A stretch of DNA of 50,141 nt from Mogibacterium pumilum (GTDB taxonomy: Bacteria > Bacillota > Clostridia > Peptostreptococcales > Anaerovoracaceae), in NCBI RefSeq assembly GCF_002243385.1, contig NZ_CP016199.1, positions 1,253,813 through 1,303,953 on the forward strand, written 5' to 3'. The translations under genes were made by a program, and so were the position numbers. The notes under the pieces are model-generated. The model did not search any database. It was given only the letters and a program-made list of their open reading frames with translations, and was not told the DNA's origin. Within the stretch, counting starts at the first letter, position 1. The number at the start of each line of letters is the position of its first letter. Shown piece by piece: positions 7,385 through 17,815 of the stretch.

Positions 7385-8311
7385 TTATTTGCTAGCCTCT
7401 ATAATTTCATCGACTACATTACCAACCATCTGTCCTTTTTTAATCTCAACCCAGTGGGCATTTTCATAACGCTTAAACCAAGTGAGCTGACGCTTCGCAT
7501 AGTGACGTGTATTGGTCTTTATGTCGTTAACTGCTTCTTCAAGCGTAGAATTACCATCTAAGTATGATAATAGTTCTTTATATCCTATACCCTTCATCGC
7601 AGGAGTATCGTGATTATATCCCATGGCTATAAGATGCTTAACCTCTTGGAGAAGTCCCTCTTTCATAAGCTTATCAACGCGTCTATTGATACGGTTATAA
7701 AGCCATTCACGCTCCATATTTACGATGTTAATCTTGAAGTCATACTTGGTGTTAGGTTCAAGCTTGTCCATAGATTCTAGCTTTGAACCAAGCTCGTAAG
7801 CTTCAATAGCGCGAATTATCTTTCTGATATTATTTGGGTGAATTCTTGCAGCAGCTTCTGGATCAACTGCAGATAGAAGCTCGAAGAGATACTCCTTGCC
7901 TCTCACCTCTGCCAGATTTTCAAGTTCATCTCTTCTCTTGAGATTTATAGGCTTTGCTGCAAATGACATCTTGTAAATCAGTGAGTTAAGATATAGTCCT
8001 GTTCCGCCGACAACAATCGGTGTCTTGCCGCGAGATAGAATTTCGTCGATTTTATCAAAAGCGAGCTGCTGATACTGTGCAACAGTTATATCGTCAGCAG
8101 GATCAACGAATCCGTACATGTGATGAGGAACAGCATTCATATCCTTTTGGGAAGGCTTAGCACTTCCTATATCCATGTATTTATAAAGCTGTACAGAGTC
8201 GCAGTTTACAATCTCACCTTGAATTCGTTTAGCGAGATAAAGAGCAACCACACTCTTCCCCGCCGCAGTCGGGCCTCCAATTACATACACTTTTCTATCT
8301 CTTATGGTCAT
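7385..8311 (-). CDS. miaA: tRNA dimethylallyltransferase MiaA
   Basis: 308 residues, the normal length. MiaA transfers a dimethylallyl group to A37 of tRNAs that read UNN codons. The P-loop GPTAAGKS is at 13-20. NCDSVQLYKYMDIGSAKP and GGTGLYLNSLIY follow in the expected places. AAGGGG precedes ATG 8311. It follows mutL directly, the common mutS-mutL-miaA order. Its isoprenoid substrate is made with the help of Dxs and IspA-type enzymes in the same gene run. No hfq gene lies downstream, where Bacillus has one. Confidence 0.97.
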   Translation of the reverse strand: MTIRDRKVYVIGGPTAAGKSVVALYLAKRIQGEIVNCDSVQLYKYMDIGSAKPSQKDMNAVPHHMYGFVDPADDITVAQYQQLAFDKIDEILSRGKTPIVVGGTGLYLNSLIYKMSFAAKPINLKRRDELENLAEVRGKEYLFELLSAVDPEAAARIHPNNIRKIIRAIEAYELGSKLESMDKLEPNTKYDFKINIVNMEREWLYNRINRRVDKLMKEGLLQEVKHLIAMGYNHDTPAMKGIGYKELLSYLDGNSTLEEAVNDIKTNTRHYAKRQLTWFKRYENAHWVEIKKGQMVGNVVDEIIEASK

Positions 8312-8335
8312 AATAATTTCCCCTTCTATATATAA

Positions 8336-10279
8336 TTACCGCTTAAATGCGCGTGAAATTTCAGATAATGTGAACCTGATAAACGTAGGTCTTCCGTGAG
8401 GACAGCTGAACGGATTAACACAGTTTGCAAGTTGGTCGAGTAATTCTTCAATCTCCATAGTGCTAAGCTTATTATTTCCTTTTACAGCAGCTTTACACGA
8501 ACGCATGATAAGTTTATCGATTACTGTAGTATTACCACGTTCTGAACGTGATTCTGGGTCCTCTATGTAAGTTTTTAGAAATAATTCCGCTTCCCCTTTA
8601 TCCATGTAAGTAGGAATACCTCTAACGATGAAGGTGTTATTTCCAAAATCATCGATATCGAAGCCTAGCCTAGCGAGATCATCCATCCAGAGTCTCTCAG
8701 CAGCATAAACATCGCTCGAGGTCTCAATAGAAAAAGGAATAAGCATCGGCTGAGATACATGTTCTGAGTCGTTATACATAGTGATAAAACTCTCGTACAT
8801 GATACGCTCGTGTGCAGCGTGTTGATCTACTAGGTATGCCACGTCAGTTGATTGCATGATTATATAAGTATCGAACAAATATCCTTTATATGCGAGTGAT
8901 TCAAAATCAAATGATTTTACAGCAGGTGCCTTTAGTGAAATCTTCTTTTTAATTATAACATCATCTCTGTCAATTTCGTTGATTATAAAATCATTATTAT
9001 GAGTAGTTGATATGTTATTGTTATAATTGCATTCTTCCAAAACGTCTGTTTTGGAAGCTGTAGCAGTGATATTTTGTTCGGGTTCAACCGATTCATAAGT
9101 TGTGTAGTTATGAGTAATATCTGAAACTCGAGTTTTAGCTGCTAAAAACGACTTTATATCAATCTGCGTGCTCTTTTCAGTGGTATAACTACTAACGGAG
9201 TCCTCAGATTCTAGTGATTTACCTTGATGGGCTGCTGAAGAGCTGATATCTGCTGTTGAAGAAGCTTTTGCATCAGAATCCCCTTCGTATCTAAGACCTA
9301 TTGCTGAAGGAATTGTATTCTCTGAATTAATTACACGCTTGATAGCGTTTTCAATGTCTTTAACGATATCATCTTCCTGTAGGAACTTAATTTCTTTTTT
9401 GTTAGGATGTATATTTACATCTATAGTTTCTGGGTTAACTTCCAAAAATAATATACATATAGGATGACCGGAAAATATTCTGTCTCCGTATCCCTTTGTA
9501 ATTCCCTTTTCAATCGTAGAACTACTGATATATCTGCCGTTTACGAAGAAAATCTGACCTCTTCTATTGCTCTTTGTGCTACCTGGATCTGAGATAAATC
9601 CATGAACGTAGTCACCATTTATTTCTATTAGCTCGCGATAAGATGGGTATATCGACTGAATAGTAGTGAGTATATCTCCAGTACCAGGTGTTGCAATAAC
9701 AGTCTGTTTGTTGTTGATGAGTCTAAAAGCAATGTGAGAATAATAGATAGCCATTTTTTGAATCATATCAATGATGACAGTAGCTTCAGCTGCATCGCTC
9801 TTCATGAATTTACGTCTTGCAGGCGTATTATAGAAAACATCTTCAACGACCATTGTTGTTCCAGTGTTCATGCCCGTCTTCTCTAAACTGACAGTAGCGC
9901 CACCTTGCATCTTAAGTTTAGTACCAAGTTCAGAATCTTCTGTTTTAGTATATATAGTAAGCCTTGAGATAGCCGTGATACTGGCAAGAGCCTCACCTCT
10001 GAAGCCAAGTGTGCTTATATGATCAAGATCACTCAGTTTAGATATTTTGCCTGTGGCGTGTCTTTCGAATGCAATCTCTACTTCATCACTAGAGATTCCA
10101 GAACCATTGTCGGTTACCCTAATATATGATTTACCACCATTTCTAATCTCAATTACAATCTGCGAGGAACCTGCATCAATGGAGTTCTCAGTAAGCTCTT
10201 TGACAATAGAAAGCGGGCGTTCAATAACCTCGCCTGCTGCTATTTTATCAGCTATAAACTCATCGAGAATTCTTATCAT
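8336..10279 (-). CDS. mutL: DNA mismatch repair protein MutL (endonuclease type)
   Basis: 647 residues. The N-terminal GHKL ATPase has LTENSIDAG, DNGSGI, TLGFRGEAL and TTMVVEDVFYNTPARR. A long variable linker lies at about 330-450. The C-terminal domain has the endonuclease signature DQHAAHERIMYE and the later SCKAAVKG and CPHGRP metal-site motifs. MutL of this type nicks the new strand itself, as expected in a lineage lacking MutH. AAGGAG precedes ATG 10279, and 11 bases separate it from mutS. Confidence 0.97.
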   Translation of the reverse strand: MIRILDEFIADKIAAGEVIERPLSIVKELTENSIDAGSSQIVIEIRNGGKSYIRVTDNGSGISSDEVEIAFERHATGKISKLSDLDHISTLGFRGEALASITAISRLTIYTKTEDSELGTKLKMQGGATVSLEKTGMNTGTTMVVEDVFYNTPARRKFMKSDAAEATVIIDMIQKMAIYYSHIAFRLINNKQTVIATPGTGDILTTIQSIYPSYRELIEINGDYVHGFISDPGSTKSNRRGQIFFVNGRYISSSTIEKGITKGYGDRIFSGHPICILFLEVNPETIDVNIHPNKKEIKFLQEDDIVKDIENAIKRVINSENTIPSAIGLRYEGDSDAKASSTADISSSAAHQGKSLESEDSVSSYTTEKSTQIDIKSFLAAKTRVSDITHNYTTYESVEPEQNITATASKTDVLEECNYNNNISTTHNNDFIINEIDRDDVIIKKKISLKAPAVKSFDFESLAYKGYLFDTYIIMQSTDVAYLVDQHAAHERIMYESFITMYNDSEHVSQPMLIPFSIETSSDVYAAERLWMDDLARLGFDIDDFGNNTFIVRGIPTYMDKGEAELFLKTYIEDPESRSERGNTTVIDKLIMRSCKAAVKGNNKLSTMEIEELLDQLANCVNPFSCPHGRPTFIRFTLSEISRAFKR

Positions 10280-10290
10280 GGTAACTCCTT

Positions 10291-12888
10291 CTATTTTACT
10301 TTATCCTGAATTTCCTTTAGTTTTAACATCGCTTCCATCGGCGTGATGTCATTAAGGTTAATGTCCTTGAGTTCATTGATAACTTCGTCATACGTGTTCT
10401 CTTCTTCTGCTACAATGCTCTGTCCGAAGAACGATATCTGATCACTTGTTATAGGTGAAGAGCTAGATCCAGATTCCAGTTCACGTAGTTTTACATTTGC
10501 TTTCTTACGTATTTCAGATGGTACACCGGCAATCTTAGCAACATGAATTCCGTAACTCTTACTAGCTGGTTGCTCTATTATCTTATGCAAAAATATTATA
10601 TCGCTTCCCTGCTCACTTACGGCTACAGAGAGGTTCTTTACATTTGCGTACTTGCTTTCGAGAACCATTAATTCATGGTAGTGAGTAGCGAACATAGTCC
10701 TAATACAATTTCCTGGTTTCGATAAATACTCTATCGTTGCCCATGCTATAGAAAGACCATCAAATGTGCTAGTTCCTCTACCTATCTCATCAAGGATAAT
10801 GAGGCTTTGCTCAGTAGCATTTCTTAGGATATTTGCCAATTCACTCATTTCTATATAGAAGGTAGATTGACCATGTGAAAGGTTATCGGATGCACCGATT
10901 CTCGTAAATACCCTATCAACAGCTCCAATATGAGCGCTTTCACAAGGCACGAAAGAGCCTAGCTGTGCCATCAATACGATTATCGCAGTTTGGCGCATAT
11001 ACGTTGATTTACCAGACATATTTGGACCTGTGATAATTAGCATGCTTCGTGATACCGTATCTAGCGAAGTGCTATTTGATACGAATAGGCCTTCACCTAT
11101 CATCTGCTCAACTGCAGGATGACGTCCTTCTCTGATATCGATTACATTGGAATCATCAACAATCGGTTTTACGTAGCCGTATCTAGATGCGACATCTGCA
11201 AGAGCGGTTAGCACATCGAGAAGTGCGACTGATGCAGAAGCCTTCTGAAGTCTTGCAAAGTAAGGTTCAATGGATGAACGAATATCTTTAAAAATCTCGT
11301 ACTCTATATTGTTGATCTTAGCTTCAGCAGAGAGTACAAGACTCTCCTTTTCTTTCAGTTCAGGTGTAATATATCGCTCATTGTTAACGAGTGTTTGTTT
11401 TCTGATATAGTCATCAGGTACGAGCGGAAGATTAGATTTACTAATATCGATGTAATAACCGAATACTTTGTTGAATCCAACCTTTAAATTCTTAATACCT
11501 GTACGTTCTTTCTCTCTAGTTTCAAGGCCTGTAATCCATTCTTTAGCATCTTTGATTGACAGCTTTAAATCATCGAGCTCCTTAGAGTAGCCTGGTTTAA
11601 TCAATTCACCATCTGTAATTGTAAATGGCGGCTCTTCTACAATCGAGTTCTCGATGAGCTCCTCCAGCTCGGAAAAATCATCGAGTGATAAATACACGTC
11701 ATTTAAGAGCGATGTATCGATATTCTGAAGCTCTTCCTTTATTGAAGGAAGTTCTCGAAGTGTCGTTTTTAGGGCGATGAGATCCTTGCCGTTAGCTCTA
11801 AGGCTTGCAATTCTAGCTGTGAGACGTTCAAAATCATATACACGCTTTAATGAAGATACAATATTAGCTCTGTTTAATGGCAAGTCAACGAGCGCCTCTA
11901 CCGCATCTAATCTTTCGTTGATAGCTATGCTGTCTTTGAGAGGCTCCTTGATGAATCTTTTGATAAGTCTGCCTCCCATTGCTGTATGTGTTTTATCTAT
12001 TACATTGAGAAGTGAGCCTTTTTGACTCTGATTGTACTGTGTCTCGAGAAGCTCGAGATTACGCATGGTAGAACGATCAAGAATCATACCTAGGTCAGAT
12101 TCTTTTAAAGACAAATGTTTAATCTGAGGCAATGCGTGCTTCTCGGTTTCCATGAGATAAAGTAGCAGTGCGCCTGATGCAATGGTAACTTCCCTCTTAT
12201 CCTGTATATCAAGAGGAATAAGTGAAGTAACATCAAATTGTGACAAAAGTATGTCTTCACAGGATGAATATTTAAAATAGGATTCATCGATATTGTTGAT
12301 ATAGGTTTCAGGTGCAGCTTTGGTGTATCTATCGATAAAGTCTGAAGAGGTTTCATCAAAATAGATAATCTCCTTTGGCGCAATACGTGAGAGCTCTGAA
12401 ATTAACTGCTCAATATCTTGATTATCTCGTATTTCTAGAACTGTAAATTCTCCTGTAGTAATATCAGTATATGCGATTGAACTAGTCTTGCTAGTGATGT
12501 AAACAGAAGCAAGATAGAGATTATCATTAGCACTTGTAGCTTCATCAATATCAATTGTTCCAGGTGTAATTATACGTATAACTTCGCGCTTTACTATGCC
12601 CCTTGCTTCTTTAGGATCTTCAACCTGTTCGCATATCGCTACTTTATAACCTTTAGCAACCAGCTTAGCGATGTATGAATTTGCAGCATGAAAAGGAACA
12701 CCACACATGGGAGCTCGCTCTTCTAGGCCACAATTTCTGCCTGTCAGAGTTAATTCCAATTCGCGTGATGTAGTGAGAGCATCATCAAAAAACAGCTCGT
12801 AAAAGTCACCCAATCTATACATGAGTAGGCAGTCCTTGTATTGCTCTTTAATGTCGTTATATTGTTGCATCATCGGTGAAAGACCCAT
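10291..12888 (-). CDS. mutS: DNA mismatch recognition protein MutS
   Basis: 865 residues, full length. The mismatch-binding motif lies in the N-terminal domain (GDFYELF, Phe-X-Glu). The ATPase has the P-loop GPNMSGKSTYMRQ, DEIGRGTSTFDG and ATHYHEL. MutS finds mismatches and recruits MutL, encoded just downstream. AAGGGGGT precedes ATG 12888. It is translated close behind tlyA (18-base gap). Confidence 0.98.
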   Translation of the reverse strand: MGLSPMMQQYNDIKEQYKDCLLMYRLGDFYELFFDDALTTSRELELTLTGRNCGLEERAPMCGVPFHAANSYIAKLVAKGYKVAICEQVEDPKEARGIVKREVIRIITPGTIDIDEATSANDNLYLASVYITSKTSSIAYTDITTGEFTVLEIRDNQDIEQLISELSRIAPKEIIYFDETSSDFIDRYTKAAPETYINNIDESYFKYSSCEDILLSQFDVTSLIPLDIQDKREVTIASGALLLYLMETEKHALPQIKHLSLKESDLGMILDRSTMRNLELLETQYNQSQKGSLLNVIDKTHTAMGGRLIKRFIKEPLKDSIAINERLDAVEALVDLPLNRANIVSSLKRVYDFERLTARIASLRANGKDLIALKTTLRELPSIKEELQNIDTSLLNDVYLSLDDFSELEELIENSIVEEPPFTITDGELIKPGYSKELDDLKLSIKDAKEWITGLETREKERTGIKNLKVGFNKVFGYYIDISKSNLPLVPDDYIRKQTLVNNERYITPELKEKESLVLSAEAKINNIEYEIFKDIRSSIEPYFARLQKASASVALLDVLTALADVASRYGYVKPIVDDSNVIDIREGRHPAVEQMIGEGLFVSNSTSLDTVSRSMLIITGPNMSGKSTYMRQTAIIVLMAQLGSFVPCESAHIGAVDRVFTRIGASDNLSHGQSTFYIEMSELANILRNATEQSLIILDEIGRGTSTFDGLSIAWATIEYLSKPGNCIRTMFATHYHELMVLESKYANVKNLSVAVSEQGSDIIFLHKIIEQPASKSYGIHVAKIAGVPSEIRKKANVKLRELESGSSSSPITSDQISFFGQSIVAEEENTYDEVINELKDINLNDITPMEAMLKLKEIQDKVK

Positions 12889-12906
12889 GATTACCCCCTT
12901 GCTGCA

Positions 12907-13701
12907 TTAATAATCAAGCTCACTATGAGCTCTATTCACCACTTCATCTGGTGAAATAATATCGATTGATTCTGTCTTCTTGAGATATAGCAAGTACTCG
13001 ATATTACCCTTTGTTCCCTTTACAGGCGAATAGTCGAGACCGTGTGGATAAAGCCCATCGAGAGCCGCGTAACCAATTACATTCTCAATAACTTCTACGT
13101 GCACCTTGCTATCTCTAACTATTCCTTTTTTACCAACCTGTTCACGTCCCGCCTCAAACTGCGGCTTTATAAGACACATAACTGCTCCAGAGTCCTTGAG
13201 AATCTCAGCGGCAACCGGGAACATATGCTTTAGAGAAATAAAAGAGACATCGATTGAAATAAAGTCTATCGGCTCTTCTATAAGGGCAGTATTGAGGTAA
13301 CGTATGTTCGTTTTCTCCATGTTTATTACACGAGGATTCACACGTAGCTTATAATCAAGCTGTCCATAGCCGACATCTAGTGCATAAACTTTGATGGCTC
13401 CGTTCATGAGCATACAATCTGTAAATCCTCCTGTTGAAGCTCCCATATCAACTGTATAAGAGCCTTCGAGATTAATATCAAACGATTCGATAGCTTTTTC
13501 AAGCTTAAGTCCACCGCGGCTAACATACTTGAGGAGCTTATCCTTAACTATAATCTCACTGTCGACATCAAATTTCTGACCAGACTTGGTCTCAACAACT
13601 CCGTCAACTGTAACTAATCCAGCCATAATAGTGCGCTTAGCATTATCCCTTGATGGAGCAAGTCCCATATTTACAAGTATGACATCAAGCCTTTCTTTCA
13701 A
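12907..13701 (-). CDS. tlyA: TlyA-family rRNA 2'-O-methyltransferase (S4 plus FtsJ domains)
   Basis: 264 residues. An S4 RNA-binding domain (1-65) is followed by an FtsJ-like methyltransferase with the SAM loop VDMGASTGGFTDC and the motif LIKPQFE. TlyA proteins methylate cytidines of rRNA; the YqxC group of Firmicutes has the same layout. The gene begins with TTG at 13701, inside the end of dxs (17-base overlap). The first in-frame ATG, at residue 12, would cut the S4 domain. GGAG lies 12 bases ahead of the TTG, rather far, so translation is probably coupled to dxs. Confidence 0.9.
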   Translation of the reverse strand: MKERLDVILVNMGLAPSRDNAKRTIMAGLVTVDGVVETKSGQKFDVDSEIIVKDKLLKYVSRGGLKLEKAIESFDINLEGSYTVDMGASTGGFTDCMLMNGAIKVYALDVGYGQLDYKLRVNPRVINMEKTNIRYLNTALIEEPIDFISIDVSFISLKHMFPVAAEILKDSGAVMCLIKPQFEAGREQVGKKGIVRDSKVHVEVIENVIGYAALDGLYPHGLDYSPVKGTKGNIEYLLYLKKTESIDIISPDEVVNRAHSELDY

Positions 13702-15562
13702 AGTATTCAGTTGCTCCTTTCACAATGTCGATAGCAGTCATTCCACATTCGATGTGAAGTTGCTTTACAGATCCTTGCTCTATGAATGCATCGGGAACGC
13801 CTAGAGTGATCAATCCATATCTATGTCTTTTTTTAAGTGCTGAAGAAGCAAAGGCTTCACCAAATCCGCCGCGGATAACATTATCTTCGATAGTGATCAC
13901 TAGTTTAGTATCTAGATCGGTCAAAGTAACTTCAAACGGACTAACAACACAGACATTTGTAACGCCTACGCTATATCCTTTTGACATGAGTTCGCGAGCA
14001 GCTTCAAGAGCAGTATCAAGCATACTACCAACAGCAAGTATAGTAATATCAGTACCTGTTGACAGTTTGATATTATTCCCTGAAAAAGGTTTTAGCTTGA
14101 GATGCTCAAACTCTGCTGAACCGCGTGGATACCTTATAGCAACAGGTGAACTCATATCTTTAACTGCATATTCAAGCATTTCTTCAAGTTGAGTGCCGTC
14201 TGCTGGTGCAAACACAGTCATATTAGGAATGCTTGACAGATAACTGAGATCAAATACACCGTGATGAGTTTCACCATCTGCGCCCACGAGTCCTGCCCTA
14301 TCGACCCCAAAGACAACATGCTGATTCTGAATACAGATATCCTCAATAATTTGATCATACGCTCTCTGTAGGAAGGACGAGTAAATCGGAGCTACTGGAA
14401 CCATCCCAGCTTTAGCGAGGCCTGCAGCAAATAGAGCGGCATGTTGCTCGGCGATGCCTACATCAAAAAATCTATTTGGAAATTCTTCGTAGAATGAGCC
14501 GAGTCCAGTAGCAGAACCCATAGCTGCTGTAATTGCAACGATTCTTTCATCTTCTTTAGCTAGCTCAAGCAATTTAATACCGAAAACTTCAGAGAAAGAT
14601 AGCTCTGGTAAAGAAGAATTAGACGATAATATATTACCGTCATCAACGCTGAATGGTCCAACTCCGTGAAATTTTTTAGGATATTTTTCAGACCAAGAAT
14701 AACCTTTACCTTTTGTCGTTATAACGTGTACAAGTGTAGGTCCATCAACTGCATTTGCAGCATTAAAAGCCTCTGTTAGCCTAGGTATATTGTAACCATC
14801 AACTGGTCCGATATACTTGATTCCTAGCTCTTCAAATAAAATACCCTGCTGGTCGAGAACTGATAACTTAATGCGCGACTTAATTCTACTTATTCCGTTT
14901 GAGATAGGTTTTCCAATCAGTGGAACTTTGTTTAGAGAATTTCTAACTGATTTCTTTGCATTTATATAATTAGATGAACTACGAAGTCCCTGTAAATGCT
15001 TCGACATTGCACCGACATTGTGCGCAATGGACATTCCATTATCGTTAAGGATAATTCGGACTTTCAGTCTACTTGAACCAATGTTATTTAAGGCTTCGTA
15101 TACTAAACCGCCAGTCATAGCTCCATCTCCAATAAGTGCAACTACTTCATTGTCTTCGCCTCTGAGATTTCTTGCGACAGCGTATCCTGCAGCGGCTCCA
15201 AGCGACGTGCTGCTGTGGCCTGTGTCGTAAGCGTCATGTACGCTTTCATAGGCCTTAGGAAAACCGCTTAGTCCCTTAAACTTGCGGAGTGTATCAAATT
15301 GATCGGCTCTGCCGGTAAGTATCTTATGTACGTAAGTCTGGTGACCTACATCATAGATTAATTTGTCTCGAGGACTATCGTAAACCTTATGCATTGCAAC
15401 AGTTAATTCGACTACACCAAGGTTGGAAGCCAGGTGGCCTCCTGTTTTAGAGACTTTCTGAATCAGGAATTCTCTAATGTCTTTACATAGCTCATCGAGT
15501 CCACTATCATCCGCTGTTTTTATAATAGATATTAGATCTTCATGTTCAAGATCATACTTCAT
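13685..15562 (-). CDS. dxs: 1-deoxy-D-xylulose-5-phosphate synthase
   Basis: 625 residues, full length. This thiamine-diphosphate enzyme condenses pyruvate with glyceraldehyde 3-phosphate, the first step of the MEP isoprenoid pathway. The cofactor motif is GDGAMTGGLVYEALNN, and the transketolase signature is DRAGLVGADGETHHGVFDLSYL. Its ATG overlaps the ispA stop (TAATG at 15562), so the two are translationally coupled and feed one pathway. Confidence 0.98.
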   Translation of the reverse strand: MKYDLEHEDLISIIKTADDSGLDELCKDIREFLIQKVSKTGGHLASNLGVVELTVAMHKVYDSPRDKLIYDVGHQTYVHKILTGRADQFDTLRKFKGLSGFPKAYESVHDAYDTGHSSTSLGAAAGYAVARNLRGEDNEVVALIGDGAMTGGLVYEALNNIGSSRLKVRIILNDNGMSIAHNVGAMSKHLQGLRSSSNYINAKKSVRNSLNKVPLIGKPISNGISRIKSRIKLSVLDQQGILFEELGIKYIGPVDGYNIPRLTEAFNAANAVDGPTLVHVITTKGKGYSWSEKYPKKFHGVGPFSVDDGNILSSNSSLPELSFSEVFGIKLLELAKEDERIVAITAAMGSATGLGSFYEEFPNRFFDVGIAEQHAALFAAGLAKAGMVPVAPIYSSFLQRAYDQIIEDICIQNQHVVFGVDRAGLVGADGETHHGVFDLSYLSSIPNMTVFAPADGTQLEEMLEYAVKDMSSPVAIRYPRGSAEFEHLKLKPFSGNNIKLSTGTDITILAVGSMLDTALEAARELMSKGYSVGVTNVCVVSPFEVTLTDLDTKLVITIEDNVIRGGFGEAFASSALKKRHRYGLITLGVPDAFIEQGSVKQLHIECGMTAIDIVKGATEYFERKA

Positions 15563-16455
15563 TATGCTCTCCTCTGTTCTAGCTTAAGTGCTAGATCTGT
15601 AAAGAATTTTTTATCTTGTGTTTCAAATCTCTCAATTGATTCGATAGCTGTGATTGTAAGCTTATGAAGCTCTTGGCGAGCTTGTTCTATGCCGTTAACT
15701 ATGGCAAAGTTTGCTTTCTCTTGCTGAGAATCTTTTCCAGGTGTCTTACCGAGCTCTTCAGCTGAACCTGTCATGTCGAGAATATCATCTGATATCTGGA
15801 AAGCTTTTCCGATGAGTCTAGCATAAATGGTAAATGCATCAACGACTTCCTTATCAGCACCGCCAATGCCTAGTCCAGAGATGATTGGAGCGCTGATAAG
15901 AGCCCCAGTCTTATTTTCCTCGATAAAATCAACGAACTCATGCGAGCAGTCCTTAATGTTATTTTTAACATCGACAACTTGGCCTGCAATCATTCCATTG
16001 ACACCTGCAGCTTTTGCAATTGTGAGTCCTGCACAGCAGTGTCTCTTAAGCTTCTCTGGATTATCGAAGTGATATGTGAAATCTCTGAACATGAGTTCCA
16101 TAGCAGTATTTAGAAGAGCATCACCGCCTAGGATGGCGATATCTTCGCCAAATACTTTATGGTTAGTTGGATTGCCGCGGCGCAAATCATCATCATCCAT
16201 CGCAGGTAAATCATCGTGAATGAGTGAATACGTATGAATATACTCAATAGCACATGCAAACGGTAGGGCTTCATATATATCCCCTCCTGCAAAATCACAT
16301 GCGGCCAATAGCATTACTGGACGAAGTCTCTTTCCTCCGCTCATAATACTGTATTCCATAGAATCGAAAAGCGTTCTAGCTTTAATATCAATTACAGGAA
16401 TATAATCAAGCAAATGCTTTTCGATAATCGCTTTATATTCGTCGTAACTATACAT
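15562..16455 (-). CDS. ispA: polyprenyl (farnesyl-type) diphosphate synthase
   Basis: 297 residues. The two Asp-rich metal-binding motifs are DDLPAMDDDDLRRG and DDILDMTG, and GGKRLRP is near the N-terminus. It elongates isopentenyl diphosphate to farnesyl (or geranylgeranyl) diphosphate in the cytosol. It lies between xseB and dxs, an order common in Firmicutes. GAGG precedes ATG 16455. Confidence 0.95.
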   Translation of the reverse strand: MYSYDEYKAIIEKHLLDYIPVIDIKARTLFDSMEYSIMSGGKRLRPVMLLAACDFAGGDIYEALPFACAIEYIHTYSLIHDDLPAMDDDDLRRGNPTNHKVFGEDIAILGGDALLNTAMELMFRDFTYHFDNPEKLKRHCCAGLTIAKAAGVNGMIAGQVVDVKNNIKDCSHEFVDFIEENKTGALISAPIISGLGIGGADKEVVDAFTIYARLIGKAFQISDDILDMTGSAEELGKTPGKDSQQEKANFAIVNGIEQARQELHKLTITAIESIERFETQDKKFFTDLALKLEQRRA

Positions 16456-16463
16456 GTTAGCCT

Positions 16464-16664
16464 CTAGTTTTCTTCATTAGTGTATACTTCGATTTTTTGC
16501 TCTGCTTCGTCGAGAATATTGCTACACAGTTCTGCATCTTTCATTCCTTCGTCAAATAGTTTCATTGACTCATCGATTGAAGTTGTCTGTTTTGTAATAT
16601 TGGTTGCGGCATCTACCAAGCCTTGGTATGCCTCCATAAAGGTTTTATCAATATTATTAGTCAT
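16464..16664 (-). CDS. xseB: exodeoxyribonuclease VII small subunit
   Basis: 66 residues, a small mainly helical protein with the family core LVDAATNITKQTTSIDESMKLFDEGM and an acidic C-terminus. It binds the large subunit XseA, encoded just upstream (12-base gap). GAGGTG precedes ATG 16664. Confidence 0.9.
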   Translation of the reverse strand: MTNNIDKTFMEAYQGLVDAATNITKQTTSIDESMKLFDEGMKDAELCSNILDEAEQKIEVYTNEEN

Positions 16665-16675
16665 ATCACACCTCT

Positions 16676-17815
16676 TTATTTTTGCGTTTTAGACTTAGTT
16701 TTAGCTTCAAAAGATCCATCGGCCATAACTACTGTATAAGTCTCGTCTAAATCGATATTTGATACCTCTGAGACTACATGATTATCTTTAGTAACCAGTG
16801 CATAACCCTTATTGAGAACGTTAGTCGGATTATTCTCCCTAAGTGTTATAACAGCTTTGTCGATATTAAGTCTCATCTCGCGAATTTTACTGCTTATAAC
16901 GTGAATGAGATGATCTCTTTGAATTTTGATGTTGTTACGTTCCATCTTAATTTTATAATCAATGGATTTTTTTAACTCTTGCTCATTTCTCGCGATTTGT
17001 TCTCTAAGTTCGGATGTATTAATGGCAGCCATATTAGCTGCGGCGGTCGGTGTTTCTGCTCTGGCATCAGCCACCCAGTCAGATATTGATACATCCGATT
17101 CATGACCAACTGCACTTATGATTGGAATTTCAGATGCAAATATCGCCCTTGCTACACCTTCGTCGTTAAATGCTGCCAAATCTTCCGCTGATCCACCGCC
17201 ACGTCCGACGATGAGTACATCTATATGCTTTCCTGATTTGCTAACTATATTCGCAGTTTCAATGTTTTTGATTATACTGGCCGGTGAACCTATACCTTGA
17301 ACGAGCGTTGGAAAGATTATTATATCAGCATAATCATTCTTAGTTGTGATTATCTTCTTAATATCTTCAATAGCTGCACCAGTATCTGATGTTACAACTC
17401 CTATTCTTCCAGCGAACTTTGGAATCGGTTTCTTATGTTCTCTAGAGAAAAGGCCTTCTGACTCGAGCAACTTCTTGACGCGGTGATACTCTTTTGCAAG
17501 GTCGCCTTCTCCAAAGCTTTCAATCATTCGCACAGAAAATGAATAGTTTCCTCCACGTGCATATGCACTTATGTCACCAAGCGCCACTATTTTACTACCA
17601 TTCCGGATTAGGGATGTGTCGATTCGAGAAATATTACTTCTCCATATTACCGCACGAAGTACGCTATTTTCGTCTTTCAAAGAGAAATACATATGTCCGG
17701 CACTCATAGAAACACCAGAGACTTCACCTATTAGGGGTAAATTCTTGAGATTAGGATCGCCATTGAGCTTTTTCGATACATATTCATTAAATTGTGTTAT
17801 TGAAAATGGATTCAT
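16676..17815 (-). CDS. xseA: exodeoxyribonuclease VII large subunit
   Basis: 379 residues. An N-terminal OB-fold (about 1-100) is followed by the nuclease core with GVVTSDTGAAIEDI, IVGRGGGSAEDLAAFNDE and ISAVGHESDVSISDWVADARAETPTAAA. A helical C-terminal segment follows. It degrades single-stranded DNA from either end as a complex with XseB. It is slightly shorter than many family members (400-450). It overlaps the TsaD-paralogue gene by 29 bases, and GGAGG precedes ATG 17815. Confidence 0.95.
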   Translation of the reverse strand: MNPFSITQFNEYVSKKLNGDPNLKNLPLIGEVSGVSMSAGHMYFSLKDENSVLRAVIWRSNISRIDTSLIRNGSKIVALGDISAYARGGNYSFSVRMIESFGEGDLAKEYHRVKKLLESEGLFSREHKKPIPKFAGRIGVVTSDTGAAIEDIKKIITTKNDYADIIIFPTLVQGIGSPASIIKNIETANIVSKSGKHIDVLIVGRGGGSAEDLAAFNDEGVARAIFASEIPIISAVGHESDVSISDWVADARAETPTAAANMAAINTSELREQIARNEQELKKSIDYKIKMERNNIKIQRDHLIHVISSKIREMRLNIDKAVITLRENNPTNVLNKGYALVTKDNHVVSEVSNIDLDETYTVVMADGSFEAKTKSKTQK